DNA from: Rhodococcoides trifolii
GTDB taxonomy: Bacteria; Actinomycetota; Actinomycetes; Mycobacteriales; Mycobacteriaceae
Direction of reading: 5' to 3'
Length of the DNA stretch: 64,000 nt
NCBI RefSeq assembly: GCF_014635345.1
Contig: NZ_BMCU01000003.1
Span: 682,001-746,000, forward strand
Positions within the stretch are counted from its first letter, which is position 1. Each line of letters begins with the position of its first letter. Positions 53,392-63,607 of this stretch are shown piece by piece. The translations under genes were made by a program, and so were the position numbers. The notes beneath the pieces are model-generated. The model did no database searches. It saw nothing but the letters and a program-made list of their open reading frames with translations, and was not told where the DNA came from.

Positions 53392-54646
53392 TACCGGCGG
53401 AAAACGCTTCTCGCGCCGTCGACTCTTCGGCGGCGTCGGAGCGGGTGCCGTTGCCGTCGGTGCGGGCGTGGTGGTGGGCCGCTCCACTGCCCCGACTCTC
53501 GACACCGCCGCCGCGGCAGCCGAATCCGTGGTGCCGTTTCGCGGCGCGCACCAGTCGGGCATCGTCACCCCCGCCCAGGATCGCATGCACTTCGCGACCT
53601 TCGACGTGACCACCGACTCGCGGGACGAACTCGTCGCGATGCTGAAGAAGTGGACGACGATGGCCGAACGGCTGACCGTCGGCGCCGAATCGGTACCCGG
53701 CGGCGTGGTCGGTGGCGGTCAGTACGAGCCCCCCGGCGATACCGGCGAGGCGTACGGGTTGCATTCGTCGAATCTGACCCTCACCATCGGCTTCGGGCCG
53801 TCCCTGTTCGGGACCGCGGACAACGACCGCTTCGGTATCGTCGACCGTAAACCGGCTGCACTGGAAGAACTTCCGCGTTTTCCGGCCGACGATCTGGACC
53901 CCGCCCGCAGCGGCGGCGACATCGCGATCCAGGCGTGCGCCGACGACCCTCAGGTTGCGGTTCACGCCATCCGCAACCTCGCCCGCATCGCGTTCGGGAC
54001 TGCGTCGATCCGTTGGTCGCAGCTCGGGTTCGGACGCACGTCCTCGACGTCCACCACTCAGGCCACGGCGCGAAACCTGTTCGGATTCAAGGACGGAACG
54101 AACAACATCAAGTCCGAGGACCAACCATCCGTCGACGACTACGTGTGGGCGAACGGATCCGACGGTTCGGATTGGATGGCCGGCGGCAGTTACCTCGTCG
54201 CGCGGCGCATTCGTATGAAGATCGAACCGTGGGACCGCGCCGTGCTCGGTGAGCAGGAACGGGTGATCGGTCGATCGAAGGCCACCGGCGCACCGCTTGG
54301 ATCGGCGGCCGAGTTCGACACCGTCGATCTGTCGTCGAACCAGATCGAGAAGAACGCACACATCAGACTGGCGTCGTCGGAATCGTTGGGCGGCATCAAG
54401 ATTCTGCGGCGCGGATACAATTTCACCGACGGTAGTGACGGATTCGGGCACCTCGACGCAGGGTTGTTCTTCGTCGCCTTCTGTCGTGATGCGATGACAC
54501 AGTTCGTGCCGATGCAGCAAGCGCTCGCCCGCAAGGACTTGCTGAACGAATACATCTCACACGTCGGGTCGGCACTGTTCGCCTGCCCGCCCGGCGTGCC
54601 CGACGGTGACGACAACGCCTACTGGGGGTCGACGCTGTTCGCCTGA
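53372..54646 (+). CDS. efeB: EfeB, Tat-exported DyP-type peroxidase
   Basis: Haem peroxidase of the DyP family, 424 residues. A twin-arginine signal is present (KRFSRRRLFGG at 11-21, then a hydrophobic stretch). The family motif GxxDG appears as GFKDGTNN, the haem-proximal region as NAHIRLASSES, and the C-terminal FGHLDAGLFFVAFCRD contains the conserved Arg. In EfeUOB it oxidises Fe(II) or extracts haem iron. The GTG start lies inside the end of efeO. Its last 28 bases overlap the end of convergent mazG. Confidence 0.93.
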   Translation: MSLPETDTGGKRFSRRRLFGGVGAGAVAVGAGVVVGRSTAPTLDTAAAAAESVVPFRGAHQSGIVTPAQDRMHFATFDVTTDSRDELVAMLKKWTTMAERLTVGAESVPGGVVGGGQYEPPGDTGEAYGLHSSNLTLTIGFGPSLFGTADNDRFGIVDRKPAALEELPRFPADDLDPARSGGDIAIQACADDPQVAVHAIRNLARIAFGTASIRWSQLGFGRTSSTSTTQATARNLFGFKDGTNNIKSEDQPSVDDYVWANGSDGSDWMAGGSYLVARRIRMKIEPWDRAVLGEQERVIGRSKATGAPLGSAAEFDTVDLSSNQIEKNAHIRLASSESLGGIKILRRGYNFTDGSDGFGHLDAGLFFVAFCRDAMTQFVPMQQALARKDLLNEYISHVGSALFACPPGVPDGDDNAYWGSTLFA

Positions 54647-55584
54647 CCCTCGTGGCCGTGCGCACTCGGCTCAGCGCCCGGCCAATAGCGTTTCCACGCA
54701 ACAGCATCGAGGGTTCCGGGGACCACACCGTCCATGGCTGCGGCTCGCTCGGCGGCGCGCACGTCCGCGACGAAATCGTTTACGTCTCTGCGCAGCCGAT
54801 CCTCGGCGGAATCACTGCCGTGATCCCCGCCCACGTCGAGACGCACCACGCGCAAGGTGTCCGGTACGAATTCGTCGGGCAGGCCCGCTCTGGACGCCCG
54901 AGCCATCACCTTCTCGGCAAGCGCGAGCGACGGTTGCGCCATCGCGATGCCGTCGATGCACGACGCTCGCAACTTCTCGGCGGCCTTGCGCTCCTCCCAC
55001 GCCCGTTCCTGTTGCCCGATGTCGATCGGCCCCGTCGACGCGTCGGTCAAGTGCGGGCTGCGGTGCGTGAGCTTGGCGACGAGACCGGCGGCAACGTCGT
55101 CGATGCCGAACGCGCCGTCCGGAGCGTCCTGCGCAATCCGGGCGTGGAAGAGGACTTGGAGCAGGAGGTCGCCCAGTTCTTCCCGGATGTTGTCGGGGTC
55201 GCCCGAGGCGATGGCGTCGAGCAGTTCGTACGTCTCCTCGAGGAGGTACGTGCGCAGCGAGTCGTGCGTCTGGGTGGCTTCCCATCCACCCCGCGACCGC
55301 AACCGGTCCATGATGAACACGGCCTCGTCGAGGTTTCCCGCTTCGGGCACGGGCACCTCTACGACGTCCTCGCCGCGGGCAATCCGTTCCTGCACGTCCG
55401 GGTTGTCGCGGGTGGTACTGATCAGGACCGTCTCGCCGTCGCTGTCGTCGGTCGTCATGCCGGACAGACGCCAGCGAATGGCGACGGGCACTTCCTCGGT
55501 GAACAGAATCGGGTTCTCCAGCAGCTTGACCGCCTGCACGGGCACCATCGTGGGGCGCAGCGGATCCAGCAAGAGCACCGTCAC
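54619..55584 (-). CDS. mazG: Nucleoside triphosphate pyrophosphohydrolase MazG
   Basis: MazG NTP pyrophosphatase, 321 residues, similar in length to the mycobacterial enzyme. The all-alpha MazG domain (about 120-225) has the Mg-binding EETYELLDAIASGD and IREELGDLLLQVLFHARIA motifs with acidic residues in the EExxE-ExxD pattern. The N-terminal 90 residues are an actinobacterial extension. It begins 4 bases after the mfd stop, so the two are co-transcribed, as Rv1020-Rv1021. The enzyme clears damaged nucleotides. Its end overlaps the efeB end. Confidence 0.9.
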   Translation of the reverse strand: MTVLLLDPLRPTMVPVQAVKLLENPILFTEEVPVAIRWRLSGMTTDDSDGETVLISTTRDNPDVQERIARGEDVVEVPVPEAGNLDEAVFIMDRLRSRGGWEATQTHDSLRTYLLEETYELLDAIASGDPDNIREELGDLLLQVLFHARIAQDAPDGAFGIDDVAAGLVAKLTHRSPHLTDASTGPIDIGQQERAWEERKAAEKLRASCIDGIAMAQPSLALAEKVMARASRAGLPDEFVPDTLRVVRLDVGGDHGSDSAEDRLRRDVNDFVADVRAAERAAAMDGVVPGTLDAVAWKRYWPGAEPSAHGHEGQANSVDPQ

Positions 55585-55588
55585 CCGT

Positions 55589-58500
55589 TCACACCCCCAA
55601 AGGTTGTTCCACGCGCACCGAGCCGGCCGGCTTGCCGTCCAGCGCCAGCAGCACGTCGGCAACGAACTGCAGCAGCTCCACGTCGCGAACGCGCGCCGAA
55701 CCCACGCCTCCCCCGGCGACACGCGGCACTGGAATCTGGACGGTACCTGTTGTCGCCCGATACTGGGCACTCGGATAGAGCCGTTTCAACCTGATCTGCT
55801 TCGAATCGGGCAGATCCATCGGCGCCAACTTGACCATCGTGCCCGCGATCGAGACGTCGGTCAGCGAGTACTGACGACACAGAATGCGTAGCACCGCGAC
55901 CGCGACCAGGCGTCCGACCTCGGCCGGAACCGGACCGTAGCGGTCGACCAGTTCCTCGATCACCGCCGCGATCTCGGCGTCGGTGGAGGCCGCCGCCAGC
56001 TTTCGGTACGCCTCGAGACGCAGGCGATCGCTGGTCACGTAGTCCGGCGGGATGTGGGCGTCGACGGGGAGGTCGATCCGCACTTCCTTCGTCGGCTCGT
56101 CGGTGGTGATCGGCGTGCCGTCCGCGGCGGCGCGGTACGCCTCCACGGCCTCACCGACCAACCGAACGTAGAGATCGAACCCGACGCCGGCCACGTGCCC
56201 GGACTGCTCGGCACCGAGCACGTTTCCTGCGCCACGGATCTCGAGGTCCTTCATCGCGACAGCCATGCCGGCGCCGAGGTCGGAGTTCTGCGAGATGGTG
56301 GCCAGGCGGTCGTATGCGGTCTCGGTCAGCGGCTTCTCCGGCGGATACAGGAAGTAGGCGTACCCGCGATCACGGCTGCGGCCCACACGTCCACGCAGCT
56401 GGTGCAGCTGCGAGAGGCCGAGCGAATCGGCACGCTCGACGATCAGCGTGTTGGCGTTGGAGATGTCGAGGCCGGTCTCGATGATGGTGGTGCACACCAG
56501 AATGTCGAACTCGCGCTCCCAGAATCCCTGCACGGTCTTCTCGAGCGTGTCCTCGTTCATCTGCCCGTGGGCGACCACGACGCGAGCTTCGGGCACCATG
56601 CCGCGGATGCGTGCGGCCGCCTTGTCGATGGAACTGACGCGGTTGTGGACGTAGAACACCTGACCATCGCGCAGCAACTCGCGTCGGATGGCCGCGGCCA
56701 CCTGCTTGTCCTGGTACGCGCCGACGTAGGTGAGGACGGGATGCCGTTCCTCCGGCGGCGTGAGGATGGTCGACATCTCGCGAATGCCGGCCATGCTCAT
56801 CTCGAGCGTGCGGGGAATCGGTGTCGCGGACATGGTCAGAACATCGACGTGTGTGCGCAGCGCCTTGATGTGCTCCTTGTGCTCGACGCCGAACCGCTGC
56901 TCCTCGTCGACGATGACCAGACCGAGGTCCTTCCACCGCACCGCCGTCTGCAGGAGGCGGTGCGTTCCGACGACGATGTCGACGGTGCCGTCCGCGAGAC
57001 CGGCGAGGGTCTCCTTGGATTCCTTCGCGTCGGAGAAGCGCGAGAGCCCGCGAATGGTGACCGGAAACGAGGCCATCCGCTCGTGGAACGTCTGAAGGTG
57101 TTGCTGCGCAAGAAGAGTCGTCGGCACCAGTACGGCCACCTGTTTGCCGTCCTGCACGGCCTTGAACGCGGCCCGGACGCCGATCTCGGTCTTGCCGTAA
57201 CCGACGTCGCCGATCACCACGCGGTCCATCGGGACGGCCTTCTCCATGTCGGCCTTGACCTCCGCGATGACCGTCATCTGGTCGACGGTCTCGGTGAAGG
57301 CGAACGCGTCTTCCATCTCCGTCTGCCAGGGCGTGTCGGGACCGTAGGCGTGGCCGGGAGCAGCCTGGCGAGCGGCGTAGAGCTGCACCAGCTCCCCCGC
57401 GATCTCGCGAACAGCCTTGCGCGCCTTGCGTTTGGTGTTGGTCCAGTCGGACCCGCCCAGCTTGCTGAGGCTGGGCATCTCTCCGCCGACGTACCGGGAG
57501 AGCTGATCGAGCGACTCCATCGGCACGAACAACCGGTCACCGGGGTGGCCGCGTTTGCTCGGTGCGTACTCGATCACGAGGTACTCGCGCCGCGCACCTG
57601 CGACGGTACGTTCGATCATCTCGACGAACCGGCCGATGCCGTGCTGCTCGTGCACCACCATGTCACCGGCGGTGAGCGCCAGCGGGTCGACCTGGTTGCG
57701 CCGCTTGGCCGGGAGGCGGCGGCCGTCGCCCGTCGCGGCGACACGGTTACCCGTCAGATCGGCCTCGGTGACGATGACGAGTCCGGCGTCCTTCAGCACC
57801 AGGCCGTCGTGCAGAGAGCCGCAGAGAACGCTCACCGAGCCGGCGATGGGCTCGGACTCGGTGTCGACGTGCACGGCGGACACGTCGGCCTCACGGAGGC
57901 GTTCGACGGTGCGCTGCGCGGTACCGGACCCGGCGACGACGATGGCCGCGCGACCACCGGACTTGACGTGTGCGCGCAGCATCGCGAAGAGCGCCGCGAG
58001 CAGTTCCTCGGATCCGCGCACGTCGGGTGCCGAGTCGATGTCGAGAACAGTCTCCTCGTCGCTGCCCGATGCGAGCGGGCTGACGGTCCACCACGGACGG
58101 CCCGCGGCCTCCGCGCTCTCACGCACCTGCCGCAGCGATTTGTACGCCGACGCACTGAGATCGAGCTCCGGAGCGCCGACGCCGGACGTGTCGAGGGTGC
58201 TGGTGTCCAAGGGTGCCAACCCGCCGATGGATGCCGCGGTCCACGACGCCTCGAGGAACTCCTGCCCGGTACGCACCAGGTCGGTGGCGCGGGTTCGTAC
58301 CTTCTCGGGGTCACAGATCAGCACGTGTGCACCGGCGGGCAACGCGTCGGTGAGCAGTTCGAGTCCGCCCGCCTTCAATACTGGGAGGAGCGCTTCCATA
58401 CCCTCGACGGGTATTCCGGCCGAGATCTTCTCGAGCATCTCCACGAGCGCGGCGTCGGCGGGGTTGTCCGCGGCCAGGCGCGCAGCGCGGTCCCGCACTT

Positions 58501-59260
58501 CCTCGTCGAGAATCATTTCCCGGCACGGCGGGGCGATGACACCGTCGATCGAGACCTCGGGGAGCGAGCGCTGATCGGCCACGGAGAACGCACGCACTTC
58601 GGTGACCTCGTCGCCCCAGAACTCAACGCGCACAGGATGATCGGCGGTGGGCGAGAAGACGTCGAGGATACCGCCGCGCACGGCGAACTCACCGCGTTTG
58701 CCCACCATGTCCACACGCGAGTACGCGTGCTCGACCAGTTTCTGCTGCAGTTCGTCGAAGTCGATCTCGGTACCGACGCGCAAGGCGATCGGCTCGATCA
58801 TGCCGAGACCGCGAGCCATGGGCTGAAGCACCGAGCGAACCGTGGTCACGATGACGCGCAACGGCTGACCGTAATCGGCGTCGTCGGGTCGCGCGAGACG
58901 GCGCAGTACTTCGAGCCGTCGACCGACGGTATCGGCGCCGGGCGAAAGACGTTCGTGGGGAAGGGTTTCCCAGGACGGGAACTGAGCGACAGCACCGCCG
59001 AACATCTCGGTGAGCTCGACGGTGAGGTCGTCGGCTTCACGGCCGGTAGCGGTGACGACGAGCACGGGCGCGTTCTGGGCAATGGCAGCAGAAACGAAGC
59101 TACGAGCGGCGACCGGCGCAACGAGGGTGGCCGAGGAGCGCCCGACCATGTCGGACACCTGGCGCAGCGAACTGTCGGTGAGCGCAAGAGAAGCGAGAGC
59201 CGCCATGCGGACGTCCGAGGCCCGCGACGAGATCAACGGGGCATGGGAGGACGGGGACAA
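55589..59260 (-). CDS. mfd: Transcription-repair coupling factor Mfd
   Basis: Mfd, 1223 residues, full length. The N-terminal UvrB-homology region has [15 protein letters not shown]; the RNA-polymerase-interacting domain has [17 protein letters not shown]. The translocase has [16 protein letters not shown] (Walker A), [25 protein letters not shown], and the second helicase half with [18 protein letters not shown] and [20 protein letters not shown]. The C-terminal autoinhibitory domain ends at about 1220. A TTG with AGGAG upstream is the chosen start; an ATG at 59206 is in frame but lacks a ribosome-binding site. Mfd removes stalled RNA polymerase and recruits UvrA. Confidence 0.97.
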   Translation of the reverse strand: MSPSSHAPLISSRASDVRMAALASLALTDSSLRQVSDMVGRSSATLVAPVAARSFVSAAIAQNAPVLVVTATGREADDLTVELTEMFGGAVAQFPSWETLPHERLSPGADTVGRRLEVLRRLARPDDADYGQPLRVIVTTVRSVLQPMARGLGMIEPIALRVGTEIDFDELQQKLVEHAYSRVDMVGKRGEFAVRGGILDVFSPTADHPVRVEFWGDEVTEVRAFSVADQRSLPEVSIDGVIAPPCREMILDEEVRDRAARLAADNPADAALVEMLEKISAGIPVEGMEALLPVLKAGGLELLTDALPAGAHVLICDPEKVRTRATDLVRTGQEFLEASWTAASIGGLAPLDTSTLDTSGVGAPELDLSASAYKSLRQVRESAEAAGRPWWTVSPLASGSDEETVLDIDSAPDVRGSEELLAALFAMLRAHVKSGGRAAIVVAGSGTAQRTVERLREADVSAVHVDTESEPIAGSVSVLCGSLHDGLVLKDAGLVIVTEADLTGNRVAATGDGRRLPAKRRNQVDPLALTAGDMVVHEQHGIGRFVEMIERTVAGARREYLVIEYAPSKRGHPGDRLFVPMESLDQLSRYVGGEMPSLSKLGGSDWTNTKRKARKAVREIAGELVQLYAARQAAPGHAYGPDTPWQTEMEDAFAFTETVDQMTVIAEVKADMEKAVPMDRVVIGDVGYGKTEIGVRAAFKAVQDGKQVAVLVPTTLLAQQHLQTFHERMASFPVTIRGLSRFSDAKESKETLAGLADGTVDIVVGTHRLLQTAVRWKDLGLVIVDEEQRFGVEHKEHIKALRTHVDVLTMSATPIPRTLEMSMAGIREMSTILTPPEERHPVLTYVGAYQDKQVAAAIRRELLRDGQVFYVHNRVSSIDKAAARIRGMVPEARVVVAHGQMNEDTLEKTVQGFWEREFDILVCTTIIETGLDISNANTLIVERADSLGLSQLHQLRGRVGRSRDRGYAYFLYPPEKPLTETAYDRLATISQNSDLGAGMAVAMKDLEIRGAGNVLGAEQSGHVAGVGFDLYVRLVGEAVEAYRAAADGTPITTDEPTKEVRIDLPVDAHIPPDYVTSDRLRLEAYRKLAAASTDAEIAAVIEELVDRYGPVPAEVGRLVAVAVLRILCRQYSLTDVSIAGTMVKLAPMDLPDSKQIRLKRLYPSAQYRATTGTVQIPVPRVAGGGVGSARVRDVELLQFVADVLLALDGKPAGSVRVEQPLGV

Positions 59261-59362
59261 CGGCTGTACTCCTGACGCGAGAGCTGGAACGGCTCCAAGT
59301 CTAGGAGGTCACGCCGACAACGCGGTACTCAGGCTTCTCGAGAACAGGGGCGACTCGAGAAC

Positions 59363-60007
59363 TCAGGTCCCGTAGCGCAACACCCGGCGAGCAGCGAACT
59401 CACGGAAGTAGTCAAGCTTCTGAGACGGAACCAACGACGGCAGCAGGTAGTACCAGAGCCGCTCCATGCGCGGGGCCAGGTCGTCCGTCGAGTCGGTGGC
59501 CACCGCGACCATGTGCGCGCCGATGATCATTTCGAGAAACAGCGTGCCGACGGTCTCCGGGTCGGCGTCGGGGAACACGTCGCCCTGGCCGACCGCTCGC
59601 GTCGCGAGGTCGAGGTAGGACTCGCTCCAGGACGCGACGACGTTGCCGTCGGTCCCGCGGTAGTCGCCGATCTGGTGCTTGAGCCGGAACATCGCCGCCA
59701 CCATGGGATCGGCAACTGCGAGGTCGACCGTCGCGTACGAGATGCCGATGGTGGCCTCGAGCGCCGGAATCCGGCCGTCGTCCAACGCAGTCCACGCCGC
59801 GGTGAGCCGGGTGGTCCCCTCGTCGATGACTGCGCGGGCGAGCTCCTCCTTCGATCCGAAGTGGAAGTAAAGAGCGCCCTTGGTGACCTGGGACTGGGAA
59901 ATGATCTCGCTCAGGCTGGCGTTGGCGTAGCCCAGACGAAGGAAAACATTGGCTGCGCCAGCCAGTACCGTGTCCCGAGTGATCTCGGCGCGTGCCTGTC
60001 TAACCAT
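59363..60007 (-). CDS. Gamma-butyrolactone-receptor-like TetR regulator (ScbR/ArpA type)
   Basis: TetR-type regulator, 214 residues. The DNA-binding half reads EITRDTVLAGAANVFLRLGY and SEIISQSQVTKGALYFHFGSKEELA, with GALYFHF characteristic of the ArpA/CprB/ScbR gamma-butyrolactone receptors; a Trp in NVVASWSESYLDL sits where the receptors have a ligand-pocket Trp. This points to sensing a butyrolactone-like signal, but no afsA-type synthase gene is in the window. It separates mfd from the Rv1019-like TetR gene, which are adjacent in M. tuberculosis. Two inverted repeats lie upstream. ATG 60007 has GAGGCGG ahead. Confidence 0.85.
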   Translation of the reverse strand: MVRQARAEITRDTVLAGAANVFLRLGYANASLSEIISQSQVTKGALYFHFGSKEELARAVIDEGTTRLTAAWTALDDGRIPALEATIGISYATVDLAVADPMVAAMFRLKHQIGDYRGTDGNVVASWSESYLDLATRAVGQGDVFPDADPETVGTLFLEMIIGAHMVAVATDSTDDLAPRMERLWYYLLPSLVPSQKLDYFREFAARRVLRYGT

Positions 60008-60034
60008 GCCATCCGCCTCAAGAGTAAAGGACTA

Positions 60035-60052
60035 CCGATCTTCCAATATCGG
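60035..60052. promoter_or_regulatory. Inverted repeat upstream of the butyrolactone-receptor-like gene
   Basis: CCGAT-N8-ATCGG has 5-base arms, 28 bases before the start codon. Short arms make chance possible, but the position is that of an autoregulatory operator. It is paired with the stronger repeat at 60070-60095. Confidence 0.35.
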
Positions 60053-60069
60053 GTGAACGGTACCACCGC

Positions 60070-60095
60070 ACCAGTTGACGGCGGGGGCAACTGGT
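60070..60095. repeat. Perfect 8-bp inverted repeat between the two TetR genes
   Basis: ACCAGTTG-N10-CAACTGGT has perfect 8-base arms. It lies 74 bases after the stop of the Rv1019-like TetR gene (both genes are on the minus strand) and 62 bases before the next start. Lack of a T-run argues against a rho-independent terminator; an operator for the butyrolactone-receptor-like protein is equally possible. Confidence 0.45.
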
Positions 60096-60169
60096 AAAGA
60101 GTTTGCGCATCGTGTCGTACGCAAAGCCCGCAGCGGACCCGAGTACAGATGTCCGATGCTATTCCCTCG

Positions 60170-60805
60170 TCAGGCCCCGAGCTGCGGATCGGCTTCCAGA
60201 TTGGTCAGGCCGTTCCAGCACAGATTGACGACGTGCGCGGCCACGACTTCCTTCGGTGGTGTGCGGTCGTCGAGCCACCATTGCGCAGTCATCGACACCA
60301 TTCCTACGAGTGCCTGGGCGTAAAGGGGTGACAACGCCGGATTCAATCCCCGCCGTTCGAAATCGCCGGCCAGGATGTGCCCGACCTGACCCACCGCGTC
60401 GTTCAGCAAGCTCGAGTACGTGCCGTCGGGCGCGGCGACCGGAGAGTCACGCACCAGAATGCGGAAGCCGTCGGACCGCTCTTCGACGTAGGTGAGCAGG
60501 GCCAGCGCAACCGCTTCGACGCGCACCCGCGAGCGATGTCCGGTCAGCGACGCGGTGATCATCGCCAACAACGTCGACATCTCCCGGTCGACGACCACCG
60601 CGTAGAGGCCTTCCTTGCCGCCGAAGTGCTCATACACGACCGGTTTCGACACCGCGGCGCGCTGGGCGATCTCCTCGATGGATGTCGCTTCGTACCCGCG
60701 CTCGGCGAAGAGCGTGCGCCCGATCTCGATCAGTTGCTCGCGCCGCTGCGTGCCCGTCATCCGAATACGGGTGGCTCGTTCGGGCACCGCGTCGCCGGTC
60801 GTCAT
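60170..60805 (-). CDS. TetR family regulator (Rv1019-like)
   Basis: TetR-type regulator, 211 residues. The DNA-binding region is TRIRMTGTQRREQLIEIGRT and SIEEIAQRAAVSKPVVYEHFGGKEGLYAVV; the later part includes LLTYVEERSDGFRILVRDSP and QALVGMVSMTAQWWLDDRTP. This matches the mycobacterial Rv1019 type, which in M. tuberculosis is upstream of mfd-mazG. Here it is separated from mfd by the butyrolactone-receptor-like gene. The start at 60805 has no strong ribosome-binding site; a CAGGCT box six bases before it could make the mRNA leaderless. Confidence 0.88.
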   Translation of the reverse strand: MTTGDAVPERATRIRMTGTQRREQLIEIGRTLFAERGYEATSIEEIAQRAAVSKPVVYEHFGGKEGLYAVVVDREMSTLLAMITASLTGHRSRVRVEAVALALLTYVEERSDGFRILVRDSPVAAPDGTYSSLLNDAVGQVGHILAGDFERRGLNPALSPLYAQALVGMVSMTAQWWLDDRTPPKEVVAAHVVNLCWNGLTNLEADPQLGA

Positions 60806-60830
60806 GGGTCAAGCCTGTCAGACGGCACGA

Positions 60831-60889
60831 GCGGAGCTTGCGGAGCGACCCGGCTTGGGCGCGGAGCTTGCGAGCGACCCGGCTTGGGC
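60831..60889. repeat. Imperfect tandem duplication (30 + 29 bp)
   Basis: The unit starting GCGGAGCTTGCGGAGCGACC (60831-60860) is repeated with one base missing at 60861-60889, each copy ending CGGCTTGGGC. It lies between the Rv1019-like TetR gene and tRNA-Gln. GAGCTTGCGAGCG is an imperfect inverted sequence that can form a small stem-loop in each copy. Its function is unknown; it may be a dispersed intergenic element. Confidence 0.5.
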
Positions 60890-60984
60890 GCGGTGGTTCG
60901 ACGTGGCCCTGTCTCTCGTGCGAGTATCGACGCGCTCAGTTGGTGTGGGCTTTCACCTGCTCGCACGTAACCTCTGGGCGGCAA

Positions 60985-61055
60985 TCCGCCGTGGTGTAAT
61001 GGCAGCACCTCTGATTTTGGTTCAGATAGTTCAGGTTCGAGTCCTGGCGGCGGAG
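60985..61055 (+). tRNA. tRNA-Gln(UUG)
   Basis: A clear cloverleaf: acceptor TCCGCCG/CGGCGGA with discriminator G, D-loop with GTAATGGCAGCA, anticodon stem TCTGA/TCAGA with loop TTTTGGT (anticodon UUG, reading CAA), and T-loop TTCGAGT. The encoded 3' end is GCC then G, so CCA is not fully encoded. It is immediately upstream of glmU. Confidence 0.92.
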
Positions 61056-61111
61056 CCGTTGTTCGCGCAGCGGCGGAGCCGACATCTCTGTACGTGAATT
61101 AGAGGAGACGT

Positions 61112-62611
61112 ATGCCGTTGCGGGCAGGCCGCAGGCCGGTCGGGAGATCGGGTATCGCCGTCATCGTGCTCGCCGCGGGTGCGGGGACGCGAATGCGATC
61201 GAAGACCCCCAAAGTTCTCCATGCGCTCGCCGGTCGCACGATGCTCGGGCACGCGATGCACGCCGCGGCTGGACTCGATCCCGATCATCTGGTGACCGTC
61301 GTCGGCCACGACCGCGAGCAGGTGAGCGCCGCCGTCGACGCCCTATCGACGGAGCTCGACCGCACCATCGTCACGGCGTTGCAAGCGGAACAGAACGGAA
61401 CCGGCCACGCCGTCCAGTGCGGGTTGACCGCGCTGCCCGACGATTTCGACGGGACCGTCGTGGTGACGGCCGGGGACGTTCCTCTCCTCGACGCGCACAC
61501 GCTGCGTGCCCTGGTGCACGACCATCTGTCCACGGCAGAACCGGTGGCGATGTCCGTGCTGACGTTCGTACCCGACGAACCGAACGGTTACGGGCGCATC
61601 GTGCGTGACGCCGACGGCCACGTCGCCGAGATCGTCGAGCACGCCGACGCCACCCCCGAGCAGGTACTGATCCGCGAAGTGAACTCCGGTGTGTACGCCT
61701 TCGACGCCGCATCGCTGCGGACCGCACTGGAGCGGTTGGGGACGAACAACGCTCAGCACGAGCTCTATCTCACCGACGTTCTACGCATCTCACGTGAGCG
61801 CGGCCTGCCCGTGTTCAGCACTCAGTTGACCGACCCCTCGCTCGTGCGCGGAGTCAACGACCGAGTGCAGCTCTCGGAAGTCACCCGAATCCTCAACCAG
61901 CACATACTCGAGCGCCACATGCGCGCCGGTGTGACCGTCGTCGATCCGGCCAGCACGTGGGTCGACATCGAGGTCACCATCGGGCAGGACGCGACGCTGA
62001 AGCCCGGCGTCCACCTGCACGGGCGCACGAGCATCGGCGAGGACGCCGTGATCGGTCCCGATTCCACCCTCACCGACGTCGCAGTAGGAAACGGGGCGGC
62101 CGTGATGCGCACACACGCGGACAGCGCCGTCATCTCGGCCGGGGCAACGGTGGGCCCCTACACCTACATCCGGCCCGGCACCGTCCTGGGCGACGAGGGC
62201 AAACTCGGCGCGTTCGTCGAAACGAAGAATGCCACCATCGGCGCGCACACCAAGGTGCCGCACCTGACGTACGTCGGCGACGCCGACATCGGCGAACACT
62301 CCAACATCGGGGCGTCCAGCGTGTTCGTCAACTACGACGGCGTGAACAAGAACCGCACGGTCGTCGGATCACACGTCCGGACCGGGTCGGACACGATGTT
62401 CATCGCGCCGGTCCGCGTCGGGGACGGGGCCTATACGGGGGCCGGAACCGTTCTCCGCAATGATGTACCCCCGGGAGCACTTGCGGTTTCCGGTGGATCC
62501 CAGCGCATCATCGACGGCTGGGTCGAGAAGAAGCGCCCCGGTACGGCAGCAGCAGAAGCGGCGGCGCGCGCACGCGGCACCGATCGGAACGACACGAAGG
62601 ACGGCGAGTAA
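61112..62611 (+). CDS. glmU: Bifunctional GlmU (GlcNAc-1-P uridyltransferase / GlcN-1-P acetyltransferase)
   Basis: GlmU, 499 residues, makes UDP-GlcNAc for the cell wall. The N-terminal pyrophosphorylase domain has [30 protein letters not shown] and GDVPLLD; a left-handed beta-helix domain follows from about residue 265, with [20 protein letters not shown] and the acetyltransferase region [35 protein letters not shown] and the late [17 protein letters not shown]. The ATG at 61112 has GAGGAG. It is followed after 4 bases by prs, as in Rv1018c-Rv1017c. Confidence 0.96.
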   Translation: MPLRAGRRPVGRSGIAVIVLAAGAGTRMRSKTPKVLHALAGRTMLGHAMHAAAGLDPDHLVTVVGHDREQVSAAVDALSTELDRTIVTALQAEQNGTGHAVQCGLTALPDDFDGTVVVTAGDVPLLDAHTLRALVHDHLSTAEPVAMSVLTFVPDEPNGYGRIVRDADGHVAEIVEHADATPEQVLIREVNSGVYAFDAASLRTALERLGTNNAQHELYLTDVLRISRERGLPVFSTQLTDPSLVRGVNDRVQLSEVTRILNQHILERHMRAGVTVVDPASTWVDIEVTIGQDATLKPGVHLHGRTSIGEDAVIGPDSTLTDVAVGNGAAVMRTHADSAVISAGATVGPYTYIRPGTVLGDEGKLGAFVETKNATIGAHTKVPHLTYVGDADIGEHSNIGASSVFVNYDGVNKNRTVVGSHVRTGSDTMFIAPVRVGDGAYTGAGTVLRNDVPPGALAVSGGSQRIIDGWVEKKRPGTAAAEAAARARGTDRNDTKDGE

Positions 62612-62615
62612 CACA

Positions 62616-63599
62616 GTGACCACCGCGAATTGGATCGACAATCAGAAAAATCTGATGCTGTTCTCAGGTCGCGCACACCCCGAGTTGGCCGAGCAGGTTG
62701 CCAAGGAACTCGGCATCGAGGTCACCCCTCAGACGGCCCGTGATTTCGCCAACGGTGAGATCTTCGTTCGCTTCGAGGAGTCCGCTCGCGGATCCGACGC
62801 GTTCGTGCTGCAGAGCCACCCGTACCCGCTCAACACGTGGCTCATGGAACAGCTGATCATGATCGACGCGCTCAAGCGTGGCTCGGCCAAGCGCATCACG
62901 GCGATCCTGCCGTTCTATCCGTACGCCCGCCAGGACAAGAAGCACCGCGGCCGCGAACCCATCTCCGCTCGCCTGGTCGCCGATCTGCTGAAGACTGCCG
63001 GCGCCGATCGCATCATCACCGTCGACCTCCACACCGACCAGATCCAGGGTTTCTTCGACGGACCCGTCGATCACATGCACGCGCACAGCCAGCTCGCCGA
63101 GCACATTCGCAAGGGATACAGCCTCGAGCACATCACGGTCGTCTCCCCCGACTCCGGCCGCGTGCGCGTCGCCGAGAAGTGGGCGGACTCGTTCGGCGGT
63201 GCGCCGCTGGCCTTCATCCACAAGACCCGCGACCCGTTGGTGCCGAACCAGGTCAAGTCGAACCGCGTCGTCGGCGACGTCGAGGGCCGTACCTGCATCC
63301 TGATCGACGACATGATCGACACCGGCGGCACCATCGCCGGCGCCGTGAAGGTACTCAAGGCTGCGGGCGCCGGCGACGTCGTCATCGCCGCAACACACGG
63401 TGTTCTGTCGGAACCCGCCGCCGAGCGGTTGGCGAACTCCGGCGCCAAGGAAGTGGTGGTCACCAACACCCTCCCGATCAGCGACGACAAGAAGTTCCCG
63501 ACGCTCACGGTGCTGTCGATCGCCCCCCTCCTTGCCCGCACCATCCGCGAGGTGTTCGAGAACGGTTCGGTGACAAGCCTTTTCGACGGTTCGGCGTAG
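62616..63599 (+). CDS. prs: Ribose-phosphate pyrophosphokinase
   Basis: PRPP synthase, 327 residues. The class I enzyme motifs are NLMLFSGRAHPELAEQVAKE, DFANGEIFVRFEES, FYPYARQDKKHRGREPISAR, the Mg-binding DLHTDQIQGFFDGPVDHM and the PRPP-binding loop ILIDDMIDTGGTIAGA. The GTG start is 5 bases after glmU. It makes the ribosyl donor for nucleotides, histidine and arabinan synthesis. Its stop is followed within 10 bases by the repeat array. Confidence 0.96.
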   Translation: MTTANWIDNQKNLMLFSGRAHPELAEQVAKELGIEVTPQTARDFANGEIFVRFEESARGSDAFVLQSHPYPLNTWLMEQLIMIDALKRGSAKRITAILPFYPYARQDKKHRGREPISARLVADLLKTAGADRIITVDLHTDQIQGFFDGPVDHMHAHSQLAEHIRKGYSLEHITVVSPDSGRVRVAEKWADSFGGAPLAFIHKTRDPLVPNQVKSNRVVGDVEGRTCILIDDMIDTGGTIAGAVKVLKAAGAGDVVIAATHGVLSEPAAERLANSGAKEVVVTNTLPISDDKKFPTLTVLSIAPLLARTIREVFENGSVTSLFDGSA

Positions 63600-63607
63600 C
63601 CCTTCGC

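Noticed and set aside
56054..59275. A 1073-codon open frame on the strand opposite mfd
   Set aside because: Mfd itself is unmistakable on the minus strand with all motifs. The opposite frame lacks any family motif and is a result of GC-rich codon bias.
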